Assembly: GCA_963800475.1 (NCBI GenBank)
Contig: CAWDAZ010000003.1
Coordinates: 62,001-126,000 of the forward strand
Direction of reading: 5' to 3'
DNA: 64,000 bases
Source of the DNA: Palsa-465 sp963800475
GTDB taxonomy: Bacteria; Actinomycetota; Thermoleophilia; Solirubrobacterales; Solirubrobacteraceae
Each line of letters starts with the position of its first letter. The first letter of the stretch is position 1. Of the stretch, positions 42,183 to 49,420 are shown one piece after another. Under the pieces are notes generated by a model. It ran no database searches, was not told where the DNA came from, and saw only the letters and a program-made list of their open reading frames with translations. The translations under genes were made by a program, and so were the position numbers.

Positions 42183-44114
42183 TTGACACTCGTATCCAGG
42201 GCTGAATTCCTGCGCCGCAGCGCGGCGCTTGCGGGGCTCGCGCTCGTGCCCGAGATCGCGGCCGCGTGCGGGTCGGGGCAGAAGTCGGTGCTCGACCGGG
42301 CTACCCGCTTTGAGATTCATCCGGCGGTCGGCATCGCCCGGGTCGGCAACAGCGCCGACGCGTTTCACTTCGGGCCCGAGGTGCCGGGGACGCTCCCGCA
42401 CGCTCCGGCCGGCTTCAAGGACGGTACGGGTGCGATCGCCAAGCAGGCAGCGCGGTTCCGCGTGTATGCGTACGGCCCGCGCGGGGAGGTGCTCGGCGAG
42501 GTGCCGGCCGGCACGCGGATCGACTGGTCTGTCTCGGTCGCCAACAAGAAGCCCTCCTGGTACGAGTACTTCGTCGCGATGGACCTGTCGATCGCGCGGA
42601 CCGTGCCGCGCCGCAACGCGGCTATCAGCGGGGCCGAGCGGGATTCGCTGGCCGCGGCGGTGCAGAAGGCGATCAGCGGTCCAGGCGGCCGCCCGGTGCC
42701 GTTGCGCGGGCCCGTCGTGTTCGACAACGAGCTCGACTTCGGCGAGCTGCTGACCGACGAGCACGGGCGGCTCGTGTTCCTCCCCGGCGACGGGCAGGCC
42801 TACCACAGGCCGGGTGCCAAGATCGTCAGCTTCTCGGACAACGACGGGTGGGCGGACAACGTCTGCGACGGCACCGTGAGCGCGCTCGTGCACGTCGGTG
42901 GGCGGGCGGTCAGCGCCACGTCGGCATATGTGATCGTGACCCCTCCGAACTACGGCCCGGCGCTCGCCGAGGGCCCGGTCACGGCGCTCGACCAGGTCCG
43001 CTCGCCGCTCACCGAGGCGGGAATGCTGCCGCGCCAGCCTGTCGGCTTCGCGTCGGATATCCAGCCGCTGCTCGAACGGCTCGTCGACATGCAGTGGGTC
43101 AACAAGGGGTTCTTCGAGCTGACCCGCCCGGGCGGGCAGATGGACTGGCTGGCGTCCGGGAACCTCGAGCGGCTCGCCGACCCATCGTCGTCCAACGCTG
43201 GATACCGCAAGAGCGTCGCGGGGCTGTTCCGGAATCCGGCGAGCTCGCGCTCGAAAGTCGAACAGCAGCCGCTGTACATCGGAGACGGAGGCGTCACGAT
43301 CCCGCCCGAGAACGAGTACAGCTGGCTCCCGGTCACGCCGCTGCAGTACGAGCAGCTCCAGGCGTGGGCCCGTGGCGAGTTCGCGGCCGCGGAGCCACCG
43401 CCGAGCGTCACGAGCGTCGAGCAGCTGCCGCTGGCCCAGCAGCCGCGAGCGCTGGATGAGGCGGGGCTCGCGTCGGTGCTCGGCGGGGCCAACCACCCCG
43501 GCGTCGAGGCGCCGTGGGTGCTGCGCATGCCGACGATGTGGGAGTCCGCTTACCGGCTGCGGATCCAGAGCCATGCGATGGAGATACGTGACTACGGTCC
43601 GGTCCTGACGCCCAAGGTCGCGATCGGGCCGACCGGCCCCGTGCACGGCGTCACCCCCGGGGACCTGACGATGTGGATGGGGGTGCCGTGGCACGCCGAC
43701 GCCGCGAGCTGCCGCGACGGCTACCGCCGGCCGACGTACAAGCCCCCGGTGTCCACGTACCTGCCCTCGTACTGGCCCGCGCGGGTGCCCAACGAGGTGC
43801 TCACCGAAGACGACTACCGGGTCGTGGTCGACACGGGTCGCGAGCTGGCGGAACGGACGAGTGCGTTCCAGACCCGCCGCACCTGGATCAGGCCCGTCGC
43901 CCACATCCCGGTGCCGACGGTGCAGTTCCGGAAGTTCATCGACGAGTGGGCGAAGTTCGGGGTCGTCGTGTTGATGCCGGGGCCGAGCGACGGCCGGTTC
44001 CCGAGGACGCTGAAAGTCGAGACCGGGGTCGGGTATCGCGAACCAACGCCGAGCGCGGAGACGGAGTACCCGTGCAGGACGATGGTCGGGATCACCTGCC
44101 CGATCGTCTGGTGA
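42183..44114 (+). CDS. LodA-like quinoprotein amino-acid oxidase with Tat-lipoprotein-type N-terminus
   Basis: 643 aa. The LodA/GoxA family are CTQ-containing amino-acid epsilon- or alpha-oxidases that release ammonia and hydrogen peroxide. Recognised by IHPAVGIARVGNS near the N-terminus, FKDGTGAIAKQAARFRVYAY, WADNVCDGTVSA, and the C-terminal GDLTMWMGVPWHADAASC with YWPARVPNEVLTEDDY, which hold the Cys and Trp residues able to form the cofactor. The TTG start (42183) gives SRAEFLRRSAALAGLAL ending AAAC: a twin-arginine and lipobox pattern, implying export of the folded protein and lipid anchoring. Coupled to the lodB-like gene by GTGA. Confidence 0.85.
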   Translation: MTLVSRAEFLRRSAALAGLALVPEIAAACGSGQKSVLDRATRFEIHPAVGIARVGNSADAFHFGPEVPGTLPHAPAGFKDGTGAIAKQAARFRVYAYGPRGEVLGEVPAGTRIDWSVSVANKKPSWYEYFVAMDLSIARTVPRRNAAISGAERDSLAAAVQKAISGPGGRPVPLRGPVVFDNELDFGELLTDEHGRLVFLPGDGQAYHRPGAKIVSFSDNDGWADNVCDGTVSALVHVGGRAVSATSAYVIVTPPNYGPALAEGPVTALDQVRSPLTEAGMLPRQPVGFASDIQPLLERLVDMQWVNKGFFELTRPGGQMDWLASGNLERLADPSSSNAGYRKSVAGLFRNPASSRSKVEQQPLYIGDGGVTIPPENEYSWLPVTPLQYEQLQAWARGEFAAAEPPPSVTSVEQLPLAQQPRALDEAGLASVLGGANHPGVEAPWVLRMPTMWESAYRLRIQSHAMEIRDYGPVLTPKVAIGPTGPVHGVTPGDLTMWMGVPWHADAASCRDGYRRPTYKPPVSTYLPSYWPARVPNEVLTEDDYRVVVDTGRELAERTSAFQTRRTWIRPVAHIPVPTVQFRKFIDEWAKFGVVVLMPGPSDGRFPRTLKVETGVGYREPTPSAETEYPCRTMVGITCPIVW

Positions 44115-45232
44115 GCCCGCGGTACGACGTACTGGTCGTGGGCGGGGGCCCCGCCGGTTGCGCTGCCGCGGCGACGGCCGCGCGGGCGGGGGCGCGCGCG
44201 GCGATCCTCGATGCCGGCACCGGCTCGGCGCGGGTGGGGGAGGGCGCCGCGCCTGGGACGCCGAGGCTGATCGAGGAGGTCTTCGGGAGCGCCCCTGCGT
44301 TCGATGGCGCCGCACACGTCGCGTGTCCCGCGATCGTGTTTGCGTGGGGCGGTCGGCGCCCGACCGTCACCGACCACATGCTGAACCCACTCGGCGTCGG
44401 CTGGAACCTCGACCGCGGACGGTTCGACACCGACCTCCGGGCCGCGTGCGCGGTCCTCGGGGTCGAGGTCGTGAGCGGTGCGAGCGCCTCACGGGCGCAG
44501 GTCGAGTCCGGCGGCCGGAGCGGTTCGGTCGTCGTTGACGCGAGTGGTCGCGGCGCTCGGGTCGCGCGGCTGATGGGTGCTCGCAAGCAGCACCTCGACC
44601 GGCTGGTCGCGGTGTGGGCGATCTGGTCGGTCGACACCGGCGACAGCTCGGCGGCCACGTACGTGGAGGCGGTCCGCGACGGGTGGTGGTACAGCGCCCT
44701 GCTTCCGCGGCGCCGGCGGATCGTCGTGCTCCTGACCGACGCGGACCTGCTGCCGCGCGACCGGCGGGCGCGCCTCGAGCTCGCCTCGTCGGCGACGCGG
44801 CTGGAAATGATCGGCGCGCTGCTCGGCGCGAGCGCGGCACCCGAGATCGTTGTCGGCCCGAGCTTGACGTCCGCGCGGAGCGGCTGGCTCGAGCGGTTCT
44901 CGGGCCCGGGATGGCTGGCGGCCGGCGACGCCGCGGTCACCTACGACCCGCTCTCGGGGCGCGGGATCACGTGCGCGCTGCTGAGCGGCCGGTCCGCGGG
45001 CGAGGCGGCCGTGGCGATGCTCGGCGGCGACGAGGCCGCACGCGAACGCCATCAGGAGCAGATCGCTTCGCTGCTCGACGACACGCTCACCGAGCGGGTT
45101 GCGACCTACCGTACGGAGACCCGCTGGCCGCAGGAGCCTTTCTGGGCGCGGCGGCACGCCGAATCGTCAGCACGCCCGGCTGGATTCGAACCAGCGGCCT
45201 TCGCCTCCGGAGGGCGACGCTCTATCCACTGA
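44111..45232 (+). CDS. LodB-like flavoprotein, maturase partner of LodA
   Basis: 373 aa. FAD motif VLVVGGGPAGCAAAATAARAG at residues 6-26 and the second flavin motif GWLAAGDAAVTYDPLSGRG, as in tryptophan-halogenase-like monooxygenases. LodB proteins are needed to build the CTQ cofactor of their LodA partner in the cytoplasm, and it lies in the expected coupled position. Oddity: the last about 20 codons (PAGFEPAAFASGGRRSIH) are the reverse complement of the tRNA-Arg gene, so the original C-terminus seems to have been lost or the frame simply runs on. Confidence 0.84.
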   Translation: MSPRYDVLVVGGGPAGCAAAATAARAGARAAILDAGTGSARVGEGAAPGTPRLIEEVFGSAPAFDGAAHVACPAIVFAWGGRRPTVTDHMLNPLGVGWNLDRGRFDTDLRAACAVLGVEVVSGASASRAQVESGGRSGSVVVDASGRGARVARLMGARKQHLDRLVAVWAIWSVDTGDSSAATYVEAVRDGWWYSALLPRRRRIVVLLTDADLLPRDRRARLELASSATRLEMIGALLGASAAPEIVVGPSLTSARSGWLERFSGPGWLAAGDAAVTYDPLSGRGITCALLSGRSAGEAAVAMLGGDEAARERHQEQIASLLDDTLTERVATYRTETRWPQEPFWARRHAESSARPAGFEPAAFASGGRRSIH

Positions 45233-45243
45233 GCTACGGGCGC
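45171..45243 (-). tRNA. tRNA-Arg (anticodon CCG)
   Basis: 73-nt cloverleaf: acceptor GCGCCCG/CGGGCGT (first pair G-U), D-arm GCTC/GAGC, anticodon stem TCGCC/GGCGA with loop CTCCGGA, T-arm GCTGG-TTCGAAT-CCAGC, discriminator G; CCA not encoded. Anticodon CCG reads CGG. A TAGCCT box at 45254-45259 on the minus strand may be its promoter. It overlaps the end of the lodB frame in antisense. Confidence 0.93.
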
Positions 45244-45278
45244 GGGAGCGCGAAGGCTAGCGGTTCAGCGGGGCGAAC

Positions 45279-45809
45279 ATGTGTTCGTCCGGTGCGATCT
45301 CTACGGTGGACGACGTGGACACGATCCACCGAGGAAACGCCGCCGAGGCAGCGGTGCTGCACCACTTGGTCTTGGCTGACATTCACGTTCTGGTGCCGTT
45401 CGGTGGCGGTCTTCCGTTTGATCTCGGCGCCGTGGCCCCGCCCGATGGTCGGATACTGCGGATCCAGGTCAAGTCTGGCCGCGTCCGCGGTGACTGCGTT
45501 GCGTTCAACTCGTGCAGTACCGACCATGGACTCGGACGACAGAACTACCGCGGCCGTGCGGATCTCATTGCCGTGTACGTCCGGGAGCTTGACAGGGTCT
45601 TCATGCTGCCCGCCGACGAGTGCCCGAACTTCGTAGGGCTTCTCAGGCTGCGTCCGGCCCGCAACAACCAGCGACGCGGTATCAGGTTCGCGGCGGACCA
45701 CACCCTCGAGCGATGGATAGAGCGGATAACTGGGTACCGAACTGCCGATGCGCCTCGCCCTGATCTCCGACACCCACCTGCCGAAGCGCCACAGGCGGCT
45801 GCCAGATGA
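45279..45809 (+). CDS. PD-(D/E)XK endonuclease-like protein (group I intron-associated type)
   Basis: 176 aa. GNAAEAAVLHHLVLADIHVLVPFG is the conserved start, with PFDLGAV, RILRIQVKSGR as the (D)...QVK catalytic core, NYRGRADLIAVYVREL and VFMLPADE, matching the PDDEXK family met beside group I introns and mobile genes. The core pair PFDLG...IQVKSG is intact, so it could be active. It begins 36 bases from the tRNA-Arg gene; no intron-like sequence was recognised in that tRNA. Its end overlaps the next gene by 62 bases, so the last 20 residues are doubtful. Confidence 0.7.
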   Translation: MCSSGAISTVDDVDTIHRGNAAEAAVLHHLVLADIHVLVPFGGGLPFDLGAVAPPDGRILRIQVKSGRVRGDCVAFNSCSTDHGLGRQNYRGRADLIAVYVRELDRVFMLPADECPNFVGLLRLRPARNNQRRGIRFAADHTLERWIERITGYRTADAPRPDLRHPPAEAPQAAAR

Positions 45810-46236
45810 GTGCGTGGCGCGGCTGAAACGAGCGGACCTGATCGTCCATGCGGGCGATCTCAGCGAGCTCGAGGTGCTCAAGCAGCTCGAGTCCTACGGC
45901 CCCGTCGTCGCGGTCTACGGCAACGTCGACTCGGCGGAGGTCCGGGCGGCGCTCCCGGAGCAAACACGGCTCGACGCCGCAGGCGCAACGATCGCGGTGC
46001 TCCACGATGCCGGACCGTCCAAGGGCCGGCTCGACCGTCTCCGCGCGAGGTTCCCGCACGCCGACGCGGTGATCTTCGGCCACTCCCACATCCCGCTTCA
46101 CGAGCGGGCGGACGACGGCTTCCAGATCTTCAACCCGGGCAGCCCCACCGAGCGGCGCCGGGCGCCGCATTGCACGATCGGAATCGCGACGCTCGGGCGC
46201 GGCGTGCCGCGGTTCGAGCTGGTCGTGCTCGACTGA
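45748..46236 (+). CDS. YfcE/MJ0936-like metallophosphoesterase
   Basis: 162 aa. Metal-binding motifs in order: LISDTHLP (Asp8, His10), VHAGDLSE, YGNVD, LHDAG and GHSHIP, the complete calcineurin-like set. Single-domain phosphodiesterases of this size hydrolyse phosphodiester model substrates; the natural substrate is not known. Four later genes follow on the same strand; RNase Z starts after 15 bases. Confidence 0.86.
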   Translation: MRLALISDTHLPKRHRRLPDECVARLKRADLIVHAGDLSELEVLKQLESYGPVVAVYGNVDSAEVRAALPEQTRLDAAGATIAVLHDAGPSKGRLDRLRARFPHADAVIFGHSHIPLHERADDGFQIFNPGSPTERRRAPHCTIGIATLGRGVPRFELVVLD

Positions 46237-46251
46237 CAGACTGCGGCGGCG

Positions 46252-47235
46252 ATGGACCTGTCCGTGTTCTTCGCCGGAACCTCCGGCTCGATCCCGACCG
46301 TACGGCGCGGGCTGCCGGCGCAGCTCGTGCGCCGCGGCGGCGACCGGATCCTGTTCGACTGCGGGGAGGGGACGCAGCGCCAGCTGGTGCGATCGGTCGG
46401 GCTGACCGACCTCGACGAGGTGTTCATCACCCACTTCCACGCCGATCACTGGCTGGGCCTACCGGGGCTGCTGAAGACGTTCGACCTGCGCGCTCGCGAG
46501 CGCCCGCTCGCGATTCACGGACCGCGTGGCCTGCGCGAATTGATCGCATTGGCGCTCCGTGCCGCCGGGCGGGTGCGCTACCAGCTCGACCTGATCGAGC
46601 TCGAACCCGGCCAGCAGCTCGAGCGCGACGGATACCGGATCGCGGCCGTGCCGGTGATCCATCGCGGTCCCGCGTTCGCGTACGTGCTGTACGAGCACGA
46701 GCGGCCCGGCGAGTTCGATCCCGGCGCGGCGCAGGCGCTCGGCGTCACCCCGGGCCCGGACTTCGGCCGCCTGCAGCGCGGGGAGGTCGTGGCCGGGGTG
46801 TCGCCCGACCAGGTGATGGGTCCGCCGAGGCCGGGACGCAAGCTCGTGATCTCCGGGGACACCGCGCCCTGCGATGCGCTGAGAATCGCCGCGCACGCCG
46901 CCGACGTGCTGGTCCACGAGGCGACGTTCGCCGACGACGAGCTCGAGCGCGCCGCCGAGACGCTCCACTCGACCGCCGGCCAGGCGGCGGAGCTCGCGCT
47001 CCGGGCCGAGGTCAGGCTGCTGGCGCTCACGCACTTCTCGACGCGCTACCCGCCCCGCGTCCTGCGCGACGAAGCCACGGCGATCTTCCCGAACACGGTC
47101 CTGCCCCGCGACTTCGACACGATCGAGATCCCGTTCGCCGAGCGGGGCAATCCGGAGCTCGTGCGCTGGGAGGAGCCCGCCGCACCGGACCCGGAATCAG
47201 AGGTTCCCGAGCCCCTCGGCGAGCCGTCGCCTTAG
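46252..47235 (+). CDS. rnz: Ribonuclease Z (tRNA 3'-processing endonuclease)
   Basis: 327 aa. Removes the 3' trailer from pre-tRNAs. The metallo-beta-lactamase motif HFHADHWLGLPGLL is at about residues 64-77, with FAGTSGSIPTVRRG at the N-terminus, ISGDTAPCDAL, HEATF and LTHFSTRY near the C-terminus; the substrate-gripping exosite lies in between (LEPGQQLERDGYRI onward). Slightly longer than bacterial short-form RNase Z because of an acidic Pro/Glu-rich tail. Relevant to the nearby tRNA, which lacks an encoded CCA. Confidence 0.9.
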   Translation: MDLSVFFAGTSGSIPTVRRGLPAQLVRRGGDRILFDCGEGTQRQLVRSVGLTDLDEVFITHFHADHWLGLPGLLKTFDLRARERPLAIHGPRGLRELIALALRAAGRVRYQLDLIELEPGQQLERDGYRIAAVPVIHRGPAFAYVLYEHERPGEFDPGAAQALGVTPGPDFGRLQRGEVVAGVSPDQVMGPPRPGRKLVISGDTAPCDALRIAAHAADVLVHEATFADDELERAAETLHSTAGQAAELALRAEVRLLALTHFSTRYPPRVLRDEATAIFPNTVLPRDFDTIEIPFAERGNPELVRWEEPAAPDPESEVPEPLGEPSP

Positions 47236-47258
47236 CCGGCCCCGAAAGGGGTGCCGGC
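47235..47258 (+). terminator. GAAA-loop hairpin after rnz
   Basis: GCCGGC-CCC pairs with GGG-GCCGGC around a GAAA tetraloop, one bulged T, beginning at the rnz stop codon. Only a weak T stretch follows. Confidence 0.55.
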
Positions 47259-47340
47259 ATCCTTGTCGCGCCCGACCCGCTCTGCCACGATCCGCGCCGG
47301 ACCGGCCGGGGGCAGGACACCACACGAGGCAAGGATCGCT

Positions 47341-47877
47341 GTGCACCGGCCAGCTTCGCTCGAGCGCGTGGAGACGCGCAGGATGGTGCTCGAGCGGCTG
47401 CGGATGGAGCACCTCGCCGAGCTGTCGCGCCTGCTCCGCGATCCGCGGGTCGCGGCGACAGGATGGCCCGGCGGCAAACCGCCCAGCGAGCGCGAGGTGG
47501 TCGCGAGCCTCGCGGACAAGGAACGCCACTGGGAGCGCCATGGATTCGGGATGTGGCTGATGCGCGACCGCGAGACCAGCGAGATGGTCGGCCGAGGCGG
47601 GCTGCAGTCGACCGCCTACGTGCGCGAGCTTGACGAGGTCGAGGTCGGCTGGTCGGTGGTCCCCGAGCGATGGGGCGAGGGGCTCGCGACCGAGCTCGCG
47701 TGCGCTTCGGTGGATACCGCATTCGGCCCCCTCGACCTCGAGCAGATCGTGGCGTTCACGCTCCCCGACAATCTCGGCTCGCGCCGCGTGATGGAGAAGG
47801 CGGGGTTCGGCTACGACCGCGAGATCCTCCACGTCGGGGTTCCGCAGGTGCTGTACCTGATCCGCCGGAACCGCTGA
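47341..47877 (+). CDS. GNAT-family N-acetyltransferase
   Basis: 178 aa. RimJ/RimL-like acetyltransferase: VETRRMVLERLRMEHLAELSRLL, then VGWSVVPERWGEGLATELA (the acetyl-CoA-binding Q/RxxGxG/A region is RWGEGLA) and FTLPDNLGSRRVMEKAGFGYDRE (motif B). Probably acetylates an N-terminal alpha-amine or small molecule; target unknown. The GTG start at 47341 has AAGGA seven bases upstream; 47251 is an alternative ATG overlapping the hairpin region. Its stop codon overlaps the predicted promoter of the pyr operon. Confidence 0.8.
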   Translation: MHRPASLERVETRRMVLERLRMEHLAELSRLLRDPRVAATGWPGGKPPSEREVVASLADKERHWERHGFGMWLMRDRETSEMVGRGGLQSTAYVRELDEVEVGWSVVPERWGEGLATELACASVDTAFGPLDLEQIVAFTLPDNLGSRRVMEKAGFGYDREILHVGVPQVLYLIRRNR

Positions 47878-47883
47878 TACGCT
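47876..47883 (+). promoter_or_regulatory. Extended -10 (TGATACGCT-type) for the pyr operon
   Basis: TACGCT at 47878-47883 preceded by a TGn element overlapping the upstream stop. A start of transcription near 47890 would give a 50-base leader that contains the PyrR-binding loop. Confidence 0.4.
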
Positions 47884-47900
47884 CAGCGACAGTCAAGCCG

Positions 47901-47936
47901 TTCCTTTAACCAGGTCCCGCGAGGCCAGGAAGGAGC
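47901..47936 (+). promoter_or_regulatory. PyrR-binding loop overlapping the pyrR ribosome-binding site
   Basis: TCCCGCGAGGCCAGGAAGG (from 47915) matches the known PyrR recognition consensus TCCAGAGAGGCT-GCAAGG closely. TTCCT (47901-47905) can close the hairpin with AGGAA (47927-47931), and AGGAG (47931-47935) is the ribosome-binding site for the TTG at 47940. UMP-loaded PyrR binding would therefore block translation, as described for mycobacterial pyr mRNA. Confidence 0.75.
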
Positions 47937-47939
47937 ACG

Positions 47940-48491
47940 TTGGAAGCCACCACGGTCGTCCTCGACCACGATGACATGCGCCGCACGCTGCTGCGGATCG
48001 CTCACGAGATCATCGAGAAGAATCCGGACGGGGCGATCGCGCTGGTCGGCATCCACCGTCGTGGCGCGGTGCTGGCGCAACGGCTCCACGCGCTGACCGG
48101 CGAGCTGCTGGAGACGGCGGTGCCGCTCGGCTTCGTCGACATCTCGTTCTACCGCGACGACCTCGCGATTCGCCCGAGCGCGCCGATCGTGCACGGGACC
48201 CAGCTCGAGTTCGCGGTCGAGGGCCGGACGATCGTGATCGTCGACGACGTGCTCTACACGGGCCGGACCGTGCGCGCCGCGGTCGACGAGGTGTTCGACT
48301 ACGGCCGCCCGGCGCGGGTGCAGCTGGCGGTACTGGTCGACCGCGGTCACCGCGAGCTCCCGATCCGCCCCGACTACGTCGGCAAGAACCTTCCCACCTC
48401 GCGCGATCAGCGCGTCAACGTCCGCGTCAAGGAGATCGACGGGCACGACGAGGTGACGCTCGGTCCGGCGCGCGCGCAGGAGGCGGCGTGA
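47940..48491 (+). CDS. pyrR: PyrR: pyrimidine operon regulatory protein / uracil phosphoribosyltransferase
   Basis: 183 aa. The PRPP loop VIVDDVLYTGRTVRAAVDEV is at about residues 98-117; ALVGIHRRGAVLAQRL and VDISFYRDDLA are other PyrR signatures. Dual role: UPRTase and UMP-dependent RNA-binding repressor of the operon it heads. TTG start, eight bases after AGGAG inside the predicted binding loop. First of seven tightly coupled genes; the stop overlaps pyrB as TGATG. C-terminal extension of about 10 residues (LGPARAQEAA) is unremarkable. Confidence 0.93.
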   Translation: MEATTVVLDHDDMRRTLLRIAHEIIEKNPDGAIALVGIHRRGAVLAQRLHALTGELLETAVPLGFVDISFYRDDLAIRPSAPIVHGTQLEFAVEGRTIVIVDDVLYTGRTVRAAVDEVFDYGRPARVQLAVLVDRGHRELPIRPDYVGKNLPTSRDQRVNVRVKEIDGHDEVTLGPARAQEAA

Positions 48492-49420
48492 TGGCTCGCG
48501 TCGGCCCGCACCTGATCTCGATCGACGACCTGGACCGGGCCGGGATCGAGCGGATCCTCGACACCGCCGAGTCGTTCGCGGAGGTGTCCGGCCGGGAGAT
48601 CAAGAAGGTCCCGGCGCTCCGCGGCCGAACCGTCGTCAACCTCTTCTACGAGGCCTCGACCCGGACCAGCTCGAGCTTCGAGCTGGCCGCCAAGCGGCTC
48701 AGCGCCGACGTCGTGAGCATCCGCTCGGCGGGCTCGAGCGTCGACAAGGGCGAGTCGCTGAAGGACACCGTCCAGACGCTTTCCGCCTATGACCCGGCGG
48801 CGATCGTGATCCGGTCCCCGCACGCGGGCGCGGCTCAGCTGGTCGCGGGCTGGACCCCCGCCGCGGTGATCAACGCCGGCGACGGCAAGCATGAGCACCC
48901 GACCCAGGCGCTGCTCGACGCGTTCACGCTGCGCCGCAGGCTCGGCAGCCTCGACGGCGTGCGGATCTGGATCGTCGGCGACGTGCTCCACTCGCGGGTC
49001 GCGCGGTCGAATATCCTCGCGCTCCGGCGGATGGGGGCGGCGGTGACCGTGTGCGGACCGCCGACGCTGATCCCGCGCGACATCGAAGCGCTCGGCTGCG
49101 AGGCTGCGGTCACGCTCGACCGGCTCGACGAGGCCGACGTCGTGTACGTGCTGCGGATGCAGCAGGAGCGGATGCGCGACTCATTCGTGCCCTCGCTGCG
49201 CGAGTACGCGGTGCGCTACCAGGTCAGCGCGAGCAGGCTGCGCCCCGGCCAGCTGCTGATGCACCCAGGCCCCGTCAACCGGGGGATCGAGCTGTCGGCC
49301 GACGCGATCGACTCCGACCAGGCGCTGATCGGCGAGCAGGTGAAGGCGGGGGTGGCCGTCCGGATGGCGGTCCTGTACGAGCTGCTGGTCGGCTCGCCGC
49401 TGCTGGCGGCGGTGGCGTGA
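48491..49420 (+). CDS. pyrB: Aspartate carbamoyltransferase, catalytic subunit
   Basis: 309 aa. Makes carbamoyl aspartate from carbamoyl phosphate and aspartate. YEASTRTSSSFELAAKRL carries the carbamoyl-phosphate-binding STRT; the usual next Arg is Ser here, a known variant. GSSVDKGESLKDTVQTL, the IRSPHAGAAQLVA region, and HPTQALLDAFTLRR are present; PGPVNRGIELSADAID forms the C-terminal active-site loop. No pyrI regulatory subunit follows. Start ATG within TGATG overlap to pyrR; GTG 48488 is an alternative. Ends with the same TGATG coupling to pyrC. Confidence 0.93.
   Translation: MARVGPHLISIDDLDRAGIERILDTAESFAEVSGREIKKVPALRGRTVVNLFYEASTRTSSSFELAAKRLSADVVSIRSAGSSVDKGESLKDTVQTLSAYDPAAIVIRSPHAGAAQLVAGWTPAAVINAGDGKHEHPTQALLDAFTLRRRLGSLDGVRIWIVGDVLHSRVARSNILALRRMGAAVTVCGPPTLIPRDIEALGCEAAVTLDRLDEADVVYVLRMQQERMRDSFVPSLREYAVRYQVSASRLRPGQLLMHPGPVNRGIELSADAIDSDQALIGEQVKAGVAVRMAVLYELLVGSPLLAAVA

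Noticed and set aside
45171..45243. Integrated island with attachment repeat at the tRNA
   Set aside because: No integrase and no repeat of the tRNA 3' end was recognised in the flanks.
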